Positions 8,618 to 14,179 of a DNA stretch of 14,179 nucleotides are shown here, in pieces. Position 1 is the first letter of the stretch; every line of letters starts with the position of its first letter. The notes below the pieces were generated by a model that worked only from the letters and a program-made list of their open reading frames with translations, did not search any database and was not told where the DNA came from. Made by a program: the position numbers and the translations under genes. The stretch spans positions 1 to 14,179 of the forward strand of contig PLEB01000077.1 of assembly GCA_003136915.1 (NCBI GenBank), written 5' to 3'. The DNA comes from Chitinophagaceae bacterium (GTDB lineage Bacteria > Bacteroidota > Bacteroidia > Chitinophagales > Chitinophagaceae).

Positions 8618-11005
8618 ATGTTTAGCAATAATCTCCGCTTTTCTTACCGCAACCTGAAACGACAGAGGATCTATTCTCTTATTAATATCAGTGGACTGGC
8701 TGTTAGTCTCGCTGCATGCTGGCTCATCGCCCTCTATGTTTCTGATGAACTAAGCTTTGACAGGTTCAATGAAAAAGCCGACCGAATTGTGCGGGTGGTG
8801 CAACATGCCCATTGGGATGGTGGAAGTATGAATATTGCACTTACTTCGGCCCCTTTTGCGCCCGTTCTAAAACAAAATTTTCCGGAAATAGAAGATGCTG
8901 TTCGTATTGACCCGGAGGGTGGTGCTGTGATTCAGCATGGTAACAGCAATTTGAAGGTGGAGGATATGATTGTAGCTGACAAATCATTATTCAATGTCTT
9001 CACCTATAAATTTCTGGAAGGAAATGCTGAAACAGCTTTATCTGACCCAGGCTCTATAGTGATAACGGAAAGTCTTGCTCGTATACTATTTGGCTCAGCC
9101 GATGCGGCCATGCAACAATTGGTTGTATTTCCCGGCAATGGATCGTGTCACGTTACTGCCGTAATCCAGGATATTCCCGAAAATGCACATCTTCGTTTTC
9201 GTGCGGTTAGGCCTTTGCCCGATAATTTTACCAGCGGATGGCAAAACGCTTCTCTTTATACTTACCTGCTTCTGAAAAAACCTTCCGGTATCAATTCACT
9301 GCGTGCGACGCTTCCTGCTTTTAGCGACAAGACAATTAAAAAGCAAGTGCAGGTTACGGACTATGCCATTGAACTTCAGCCTTTGCTTTCCATTCATCTG
9401 CATTCTAATCTGGATTACGAGCTCAGCGCGAATGGAAGCATGGCAAAGGTTTATATTTTCAGTGCCATTGCGTTGCTTATTTTATTAATTGCAATAATAA
9501 ATTATATCAACCTCGCCACTGCCCGGTCTTCTGCGCGGGTTCGTGAGATTGGGATCAGGAAAACCATTGGCTCCGGCAGGATGCAGTTGGCTGCTCTCTT
9601 CATCACAGAAGCCATGCTGGTAACCTGCATTGCAGGAGTGCTGGGCCTCGTTATCGTGCAGCTTTCCATGCCATTTTTCAGGGAACTAACGGGTAAATCA
9701 CTTTCGCTACAGGATTTTGGGGTGGCCCCGACCATTATATTTACCTTATTGTTTTCGTTGCTGGTCGGATTGATCAGCGGCATTTATCCATCCGTTTTTT
9801 TATCGAGGTTCAGCGCCATTCCTGCGCTCAAAGGGAATATGGGTAATATTCGTGGAACTGTATTGTTCCGGAAATCCCTGCTGGTTATCCAATTCGTAAT
9901 AACAGTCTTCATGATCTCTGCATCTTTTGTAATCTACCGGCAGCTTCAGTATGCCACGCATTCGGATCTCGGTTTTAATAAAGAGCAGGTTGTGACCTTC
10001 CATATCGACAACAAAAATCTGCGCGCACAGATCCCCGTCATCAAAGCCAGACTCTTGCAGAGCCCGCTGATCGAAGGGGTTGCAGTGGCGGGGAATCCAA
10101 TAGGAAATAATGATCTGGGCATGCGCGGTTACTTATATGAAAAGAATGATCTGGGCATTGCGCCGGTTGCCAAAGCAGTGCAGGAGCTTATCGTTGATGA
10201 AGACTACCTCCCAACCATGCAGATCAAACTGGATGAAGGACGGAATTTTTCTGACCAATTGCCAACGGATCAAACGAATTCCATCCTGGTAAATGAAACA
10301 CTGGTAAAGGAATTGGGATGGAAACATCCTATTGGGATGAAAATGCGCAAGGCAGAACCCGGATCAGGAACAATGACCGTCGTTGGTGTGATCCGCGATT
10401 TTCACACTTATTCCTTACAACATAAAGTGCAACCCCTGGTACTTGTTCCACCGCCGAATGTCCAGGAAAAAGATAATCTATATATCCGTCTGGCCAAGGG
10501 AAAATCAAATCAGGCCTTGGCATATGTCGATCAGGTATATAAAGGCTTCGACTCCGGCAATCCCGCAGAATTTCATTTTCTGGATCTGAATTTTGCGCGT
10601 CAATATGCAATGGAAGAAAAACAGGAAACGCTGGCCTTTGTCTTCACCCTGCTTGCTGTATTGTTATCCGTGCTGGGACTATTCGGACTGGTAACATTTA
10701 CTGCACAGCAGCTTACCAAGGAGATTGGTATCCGCAAGGTAATGGGCGCTTCCGTTCTGAATATTGTTCAGCTTGTTTCAAAAGACTTCCTGAAACTGGT
10801 TGCATTGGCCGCGGTGATAGCCCTGCCCGTATCCTGGTATGCAATGCATCGCTGGCTCTCTGATTTTGCTTATCGCATTTCTTTACAATGGTGGGTGTTT
10901 GCCGCGGCAGGTTTAGTTTCTGCGCTGATTGCGCTGATTACCATGAGCGTCCGGGCCATTCAGGCAGCCCGTGTAAATCCAATCAAAAGCCTGCGTTCAG
11001 ACTGA
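8618..11005 (+). CDS. FtsX/MacB-type ABC transporter permease
   Basis: A 795-residue membrane protein in the form common in Bacteroidota: two halves, each an N-terminal transmembrane helix, a MacB-like periplasmic domain and a three-helix FtsX domain. Helix 1 is about residues 21-41 (after NLKRQRIYSLINI), then helices near 278-300 and two more before about 400; the second half begins with a helix near 415-440, and the last helix is about 758-780. The end of each half carries the REIGIRKTIG/KEIGIRKVMG coupling motif, which contacts the ATPase. Such proteins work as MacB-like mechanotransmission systems, for export of peptides, lipoproteins or toxic compounds; substrate is unknown. No partner ATPase lies in the window. 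The ATG at 8618 was chosen over upstream ATG codons because MFSNNLRFSYRNL is the normal family start. TAATTTTA at 8605-8612 is a one-mismatch -7 candidate just before it. Confidence 0.9.
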   Translation: MFSNNLRFSYRNLKRQRIYSLINISGLAVSLAACWLIALYVSDELSFDRFNEKADRIVRVVQHAHWDGGSMNIALTSAPFAPVLKQNFPEIEDAVRIDPEGGAVIQHGNSNLKVEDMIVADKSLFNVFTYKFLEGNAETALSDPGSIVITESLARILFGSADAAMQQLVVFPGNGSCHVTAVIQDIPENAHLRFRAVRPLPDNFTSGWQNASLYTYLLLKKPSGINSLRATLPAFSDKTIKKQVQVTDYAIELQPLLSIHLHSNLDYELSANGSMAKVYIFSAIALLILLIAIINYINLATARSSARVREIGIRKTIGSGRMQLAALFITEAMLVTCIAGVLGLVIVQLSMPFFRELTGKSLSLQDFGVAPTIIFTLLFSLLVGLISGIYPSVFLSRFSAIPALKGNMGNIRGTVLFRKSLLVIQFVITVFMISASFVIYRQLQYATHSDLGFNKEQVVTFHIDNKNLRAQIPVIKARLLQSPLIEGVAVAGNPIGNNDLGMRGYLYEKNDLGIAPVAKAVQELIVDEDYLPTMQIKLDEGRNFSDQLPTDQTNSILVNETLVKELGWKHPIGMKMRKAEPGSGTMTVVGVIRDFHTYSLQHKVQPLVLVPPPNVQEKDNLYIRLAKGKSNQALAYVDQVYKGFDSGNPAEFHFLDLNFARQYAMEEKQETLAFVFTLLAVLLSVLGLFGLVTFTAQQLTKEIGIRKVMGASVLNIVQLVSKDFLKLVALAAVIALPVSWYAMHRWLSDFAYRISLQWWVFAAAGLVSALIALITMSVRAIQAARVNPIKSLRSD

Positions 11006-11387
11006 GTAAGAAGCCTATCAGCCTGGGGTGGATCCCCCTGAATAATCGCAGGATTTCAAGGTATTTAATACCATCGGAAGGGGCGCCGGGCGTATTCGGC
11101 TTAACTGGCAAAAAAGCAGGATTTTTCAAGGAATTGATCCTGATCAACCTGCTTAATAGCATTATAATCAATCTGTTATATCCATATCGTAGTTTCCCCA
11201 GTTAAACTACTTATGAAGTCGGGGGACTACTATATACCTTTAAACCGTACAGCTCCGAAATTGAAAAACCCGAACGACCGTACCCCCGGAACACGCTGTA
11301 CTGATCTCCCAATATTCCTATGATCCATCTTTAATTGCATTAAATCCAAACCTGGGTTCGGCATTGTTTTACGCATAAATTAAAACG
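11006..11387. other. 382-bp intergenic region with dyads and direct repeats
   Basis: There is no recognisable gene between the permease and the transglycosylase; short open frames here match nothing I know. The stretch contains an imperfect direct repeat (GCAGGATTTCAAGG at 11048-11061 and GCAGGATTTTTCAAGG at 11116-11131), a short palindrome GGTATTTAATACC at 11060-11072, a hairpin at 11189-11210 with an alternative partner at 11221-11230, and an inverted repeat GTACAGC/GCTGTAC at 11247-11253 and 11295-11301. The promoter of the transglycosylase probably lies in the right part, but I could not place a TAnnTTTG element with confidence. No run of T follows any stem, so a classical terminator is not shown. 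Confidence 0.6.
11189..11230 (+). other. possible pair of mutually exclusive hairpins
   Basis: GTAGTTT at 11189-11195 pairs perfectly with AAACTAC at 11204-11210 (7 bp, 8-base loop). The same left arm, GTAGT..CCCC (11189-11199), can instead pair with GGGG.ACTAC at 11221-11230, giving 5 plus 4 pairs around a small internal mismatch. The two folds exclude each other. Function is unknown and chance is possible. Confidence 0.3.
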
Positions 11388-12308
11388 ATGTTGAAATCAC
11401 CATTGACCATTTGCCTTTGCAGTTCATTTTTTCTATTGCCGACTTCTTCTGACAAAGCGGATTCCGGTGCGGCTATATTAAAGAGTCGCGCGCACGGATC
11501 CCGCCTGAGCTTCTCAGCTTTGGCTCCAAAAGCTCCGCTGAACAAGCAGGAGATGGTTTTCATGAAGAATTATATCAGGAAGAGCGAAAGCAACCTGGTT
11601 ATCATTAAACATCGAAGCGCAGCGCCCTTTACTATTATTGACTCCATTTTCAGGGTCTATGGTTTGCCTCTTCAATTAAAGTACCTCGCGGTTATCGAAT
11701 CGGAATTAAAACCATCGGCGACATCTCATGTAGGTGCTCTCGGACCCTGGCAACTCATGCCCGGGACCGCGCGGATCCTTGGCCTGAAAACCTTACCTAA
11801 AGCAGATGAGCGAAAGAATTATTACAAGAGCACAAAGGCAGCCGCCAGGTATCTTAAAGATCTTTATGCTCAATTCGGCGACTGGTTACTCGTGATTGCT
11901 GCCTACAATGGCGGTCCGAAACCGGTCTGTTCGGCGATTGACAGGTCGGGTAGCCGGAATTTCTGGACTCTCCAGCGCTTTCTCCCTGAGGAAACCCGCC
12001 AGCACGTAAAGAAGTTTATCGCTACAAATTATTATTTCGAGGGAAGGGGTAGCCTTACCACCTTAACCAGATCGGAAGCTATTCAATACAAAAAAACGCT
12101 GAACGCTTTTGCAATTTCCCATGAAGAAAAGGCCAAGGCCACGAAAACTTCCAAAAAGGGTAGCGAGTTTGCCGATGAAAAGGCTACGGCTATGGAAACT
12201 TCTGAAAAGGGTAGCGAGTCTGCCGATGAAAAATTTGAACGACTCATGAAAACCTCGGCGAATCTATTAAGGAGTTCGAATCAACTCCTGGTAAAATCAA
12301 AACTTTAA
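11388..12308 (+). CDS. lytic transglycosylase (SLT domain, MltD-like)
   Basis: A 306-residue secreted or periplasmic enzyme that should cleave peptidoglycan glycan strands to 1,6-anhydro ends. After a hydrophobic leader (about residues 4-18, a probable signal sequence) comes an SLT domain: LKYLAVIESEL with catalytic Glu104, then GALGPWQLMPGTA, KSTKAAARYLKDLYAQFGDW and AAYNGG, the standard order of SLT motifs. The family in Bacteroidota usually ends soon after the HVKKFIATNYYFEG segment; here a Lys/Glu/Ser-rich tail of about 65 residues follows, containing two copies of a 17-residue unit. There are no LysM repeats. A classical lipobox is not evident. It is read in the same direction as the histone-like gene 94 bp downstream, but no functional link is known. 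Confidence 0.88.
   Translation: MLKSPLTICLCSSFFLLPTSSDKADSGAAILKSRAHGSRLSFSALAPKAPLNKQEMVFMKNYIRKSESNLVIIKHRSAAPFTIIDSIFRVYGLPLQLKYLAVIESELKPSATSHVGALGPWQLMPGTARILGLKTLPKADERKNYYKSTKAAARYLKDLYAQFGDWLLVIAAYNGGPKPVCSAIDRSGSRNFWTLQRFLPEETRQHVKKFIATNYYFEGRGSLTTLTRSEAIQYKKTLNAFAISHEEKAKATKTSKKGSEFADEKATAMETSEKGSESADEKFERLMKTSANLLRSSNQLLVKSKL
12129..12230 (+). repeat. two tandem copies of a 51-bp in-frame unit
   Basis: Unit 1 is 12129-12179 and unit 2 is 12180-12230. They encode KAKATKTSKKGSEFADE and KATAMETSEKGSESADE, identical at about two thirds of residues. The two copies share the DNA run AAGGGTAGCGAGT. The repeat lies in the tail of the transglycosylase and keeps its frame. Confidence 0.9.
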
Positions 12309-12341
12309 TAACCAGACTTGCCTATTTTGTCATGGCTTCTT

Positions 12342-12406
12342 CATTTGTTTACCAGATTACGATGGAAACAAATGCTTATATTTAAATTCTTAAAAGAAAC
12401 AAATGC
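12342..12406 (+). promoter_or_regulatory. three-copy 9-bp motif in the histone-like gene leader
   Basis: CATTTGTTT at 12342-12350 is the exact reverse complement of AAACAAATG at 12366-12374 and again at 12397-12405. The last copy contains the start codon (12403-12405). The two forward copies are part of a longer direct repeat GAAACAAATGC (12365-12375 and 12396-12406), 31 bp apart. As RNA the left arm could pair with either copy, once blocking the start codon; as DNA the copies lie about three helical turns apart, as operators often do. TATATTTA at 12378-12385 is a near-match to the -7 promoter element between them. Confidence 0.5.
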
Positions 12407-12792
12407 AAGACAAAAAACAAAATACCGCGACCGAACCTGAAAAGTCCTTTTTTGAAAAACTTGGTGACCAGGCGGCCCATGTAAAAGAGGAATTGGTGCT
12501 GGGAAAAGATCACCTGGTAGAATTCGCCGGGGAGGCCATTGATAGTGTAAAGTCGAAAATTCAGGAGTTCAAAAAGAGAAAGGCTAAACCCGCAAAAAAA
12601 GCAACCGCATCCAAGGCCAAAAAACGAATAAAAAAAGTCGCAGCGAAAAAAGTTGTCAAACCCACGCGTAAAAAACCTGCTTCCGCTGCCAAGCGAAAAC
12701 CCGCAAAGAAAACAGCTCCGCGAAAGAAATCCGTCCGGAAAAAATCCGCAGCGCCTGCTAAGAAAGTTGCACGCAAAAGGAGAAAAAAATAG
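12403..12792 (+). CDS. histone H1-like lysine-rich DNA-binding protein
   Basis: A 129-residue very basic protein. Residues 1-60 hold a charged, probably helical segment (FFEKLGDQAAHVKEEL then HLVEFAGEAIDSVKSKIQEF), followed by a 69-residue tail made almost only of Lys, Arg, Ala, Pro, Ser, Thr and Val, about half Lys/Arg, in AKKAT/KPAKK-like blocks. Such tails resemble eukaryotic histone H1 C-termini, chlamydial Hc1/Hc2 and AlgP, and bind DNA without sequence preference; a nucleoid-condensing or DNA-protecting role is inferred. The N-terminal helix is unlike the H1 winged helix and looks amphipathic, so it may mediate self-association. The ATG at 12403 is preceded by AAAAGAAAC, the likely ribosome binding site. 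Low-complexity tails hinder homology calls, so the family is recognised by composition rather than by a motif. Confidence 0.8.
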   Translation: MQDKKQNTATEPEKSFFEKLGDQAAHVKEELVLGKDHLVEFAGEAIDSVKSKIQEFKKRKAKPAKKATASKAKKRIKKVAAKKVVKPTRKKPASAAKRKPAKKTAPRKKSVRKKSAAPAKKVARKRRKK

Positions 12793-12832
12793 AAATACTG
12801 TTTAACTGAAGAATGAGTGTCGCGCATGGTAT

Positions 12833-13552
12833 TCAGAAAGGTAAAAAATCACAGAACCAGAAGCCGCGGACTTCTTCTTTTTGCAATGAATCTGCCGGAT
12901 CAACTGATTTGATTTCAAGCGGTCGATATTCAAATCCTCCTTTGCTGAACGCTACCGGCTGCCTGAAAATAGGACCATCTGTACAGAATGTATGAAATTC
13001 TCCGTTTTCTCCGCAGCAGTCGACCGAAGCAGGTATATCTTCGAGAAATTGAAGGTCCAATTTCCGGCCCGCCCATGCTTTCGTCAAATAGCCATCGTTG
13101 ATGCAGCAGGTATAGGCAACAAATTTTTTTTCAATAAAATCCTGCAGGAGCAGGCGCGTATCGCTTTTCCAGAGGGGGAAAATTGCATTCATGGCAAGCG
13201 CCTTTAGTTTTTCCTCCCTGTAAGTTCTAAGATCCTCCAGGAATATATCCCCAAAGGCAATTGTATCTAAACCTTCTGATCTTAGTTCGGCCAGCATCTT
13301 TCCCATCTGTTCCTCGTACTCTTCATTACTCGTTCCGAACACATATACTTTGCGCAAAGGGATGCCGATGCATTTTGACTGGGCTTCTATCAATTCTTCT
13401 CTTATCCCATGCATGGATAAGCGCTTATACCTTCCGTTCATTGTGCTCAGCAGAAACTTTATCTCATATTCGCCACCGAGCAAAAGCTTATTAAGGCAAT
13501 AGGTACAATCCTTACCTCCGCTCCAGGACAATATGATCGGCTTTTTTTTCAT
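12833..13552 (-). CDS. Dph6-like ATP pyrophosphatase (adenine nucleotide alpha hydrolase)
   Basis: A 239-residue cytoplasmic protein of the N-type ATP pyrophosphatase superfamily, close to Dph6/MJ0570-like proteins. Those in archaea and eukaryotes amidate diphthine on EF-2; bacteria lack diphthamide, so the role here is unknown. Seen: the PP-loop SWSGGKDC (residues 9-16), a STMNGRYKRLSMHG segment, GIPL, a FGDIFLEDLRTYREE block, PLWKSDTRLLLQDFI, and CCGENGEFHTF near the C-terminus, which is a family hallmark. The final PP-loop residue is Cys rather than the usual Ser; the codon is TGT in the sequence. The start at 13552 has no clear Shine-Dalgarno sequence, but the PP-loop begins six residues in, as normal. 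The gene converges on the histone-like gene with a 40-bp gap and diverges from the acetate transporter. Confidence 0.85.
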   Translation of the reverse strand: MKKKPIILSWSGGKDCTYCLNKLLLGGEYEIKFLLSTMNGRYKRLSMHGIREELIEAQSKCIGIPLRKVYVFGTSNEEYEEQMGKMLAELRSEGLDTIAFGDIFLEDLRTYREEKLKALAMNAIFPLWKSDTRLLLQDFIEKKFVAYTCCINDGYLTKAWAGRKLDLQFLEDIPASVDCCGENGEFHTFCTDGPIFRQPVAFSKGGFEYRPLEIKSVDPADSLQKEEVRGFWFCDFLPF

Positions 13553-13791
13553 TGAAGTGCAGGGACCTTACTAAAAAATGAATACGTGTGTAAAAAAGTG
13601 TTTTGATTAAGAAGCTGATGAAGTTAAACCGGGAAGGCCGCAAGTCATACTTTTTCTGTTAAATTGAGGAAATTCAACGAGTTAGTGACAGGTATTTTTT
13701 AAACTTAACAGCCGCGATAATCTTCTGTTTAATTTGGATATAAGCAGTATTTTTAGAATACTAACGATTTTTCAATCCTTAAAACAGCTAT
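13553..13791. promoter_or_regulatory. divergent intergenic region between the Dph6-like gene and satP
   Basis: This 239-bp AT-rich gap must contain promoters for both flanking genes. A dyad AGTATT at 13746-13751 and AATACT at 13757-13762 (6-bp arms, 5-base spacer) lies about 30 bp before the satP start and could be an operator. I found no exact TAnnTTTG element on either strand; TAATTTGG near 13731 is a weak match. A carbon-source control of satP would be expected but is not shown by the sequence. Confidence 0.4.
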
Positions 13792-14179
13792 ATGAGTCCT
13801 GAACAAAATCCTGTTGTTATTAAAGATTCGCTTGCAAATCCCGCTCCTTTGGGTTTGTTTGGTTTTGGCATGACCACCGTTCTGTTAAACCTGCACAACG
13901 CCGGCTTTTTTGAAATGAATTCCATGATCCTGGCTATGGGCCTTTTTTATGGTGGCATTGCGCAGGTGATTGCCGGCATTTTTGAATACAGAAAGAACAA
14001 TACTTTTGGAATGACGGCTTTCATTTCCTATGGCTCTTTCTGGTTGACACTGGTAGGATTGATCTTAATGGGTAAATCGGGGTGGATCTCCGCATCGTAC
14101 GAGTCTGCTATGGTCGCTTACCTGATCCTCTGGGGCATTTTCACTTTACTGTTATTTTTCGGTACGCTCAAACTGAATA
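13792..14179 (+). CDS. satP: acetate/succinate transporter SatP (GPR1/FUN34/YaaH family), C-terminus outside window
   Basis: The first 129 codons of a small inner-membrane protein are present. The family signature NPAPLGL follows a short polar N-terminus (residues 16-22), then GFGMTTVLLNLHNAGFF, ILAMGLFYGGIAQVIAGIFEY, the NTFGMTAFISYGSFWLTL stretch and a further helix WGIFTLLLFFGTLK; four of the expected six membrane helices are visible. These blocks track E. coli SatP nearly residue by residue, so the assignment is firm. It carries acetate and succinate with protons, and the family forms hexameric channels. The start ATG gives the usual family N-terminus. It diverges from the Dph6-like gene; the remaining part lies beyond the right edge. 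Confidence 0.94.
   Translation, partial: MSPEQNPVVIKDSLANPAPLGLFGFGMTTVLLNLHNAGFFEMNSMILAMGLFYGGIAQVIAGIFEYRKNNTFGMTAFISYGSFWLTLVGLILMGKSGWISASYESAMVAYLILWGIFTLLLFFGTLKLN

Noticed and set aside
11020..11040. GGGG/CCCC stem after the permease as a terminator
   Set aside because: The stem is only four pairs without a bulge and is not followed by a T run.
11240..11330. Possible tRNA in the structured gap
   Set aside because: No cloverleaf with T-loop GTTCRAATC and matching acceptor stem could be built on either strand.
12561..12827. Minus-strand open frame opposite the histone-like gene
   Set aside because: Its Phe/Ala/Leu-rich product is the mirror of a Lys/Ala-rich coding strand, a composition artefact.

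Overview
The window looks like chromosomal DNA from a member of the Bacteroidota, probably near the Chitinophagaceae/Sphingobacteriales. The reasons are the protein flavours (an FtsX-type permease of about 800 residues, a RhaT plus fused aldolase/dehydrogenase plus Pseudomonas-type rhamnose isomerase set, a lysine-rich histone H1-like protein), weak or absent Shine-Dalgarno sequences, and a TAnnTTTG-type promoter element placed directly before one start codon. This placement is inference from sequence only; no database search was run.

Layout from left to right. (1) The window opens inside a minus-strand FAD-dependent alditol/xylitol-oxidase-like gene (its N-terminal 183 codons are present). 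(2) A divergent 72-bp gap separates it from a Uup-like ABC-F ATPase. (3) A four-gene plus-strand block at 2624-8464 encodes a complete L-rhamnose pathway: RhaT permease, fused rhamnulose-1-phosphate aldolase/lactaldehyde dehydrogenase, Pseudomonas-type rhamnose isomerase and an FGGY kinase that fits the rhamnulokinase step. Gaps inside the block are 2-37 bp, so one transcript is likely. (4) An FtsX/MacB-type ABC permease stands without its ATPase. (5) A 382-bp non-coding gap holds several dyads and an imperfect direct repeat. (6) A lytic transglycosylase with a duplicated 17-residue tail unit is followed by a small histone H1-like basic protein, whose leader carries an unusual set of repeats. 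(7) A convergent minus-strand Dph6-like ATP pyrophosphatase is followed, divergently, by the start of a SatP/YaaH acetate transporter cut by the window end.

How the genes work together: the rhamnose block is self-contained. Rhamnose is imported with protons, isomerised to rhamnulose, phosphorylated, then cleaved to DHAP and L-lactaldehyde, which the fused dehydrogenase domain probably oxidises to lactate. No regulator, rhamnosidase or mutarotase gene lies in the window. The other genes are housekeeping or envelope functions with no clear link to it. I found no CRISPR array, tRNA, rRNA, insertion sequence or phage gene. The most interesting non-coding signal is the leader of the histone-like gene, where one 9-base segment can pair with either of two identical downstream segments, one of which contains the start codon.
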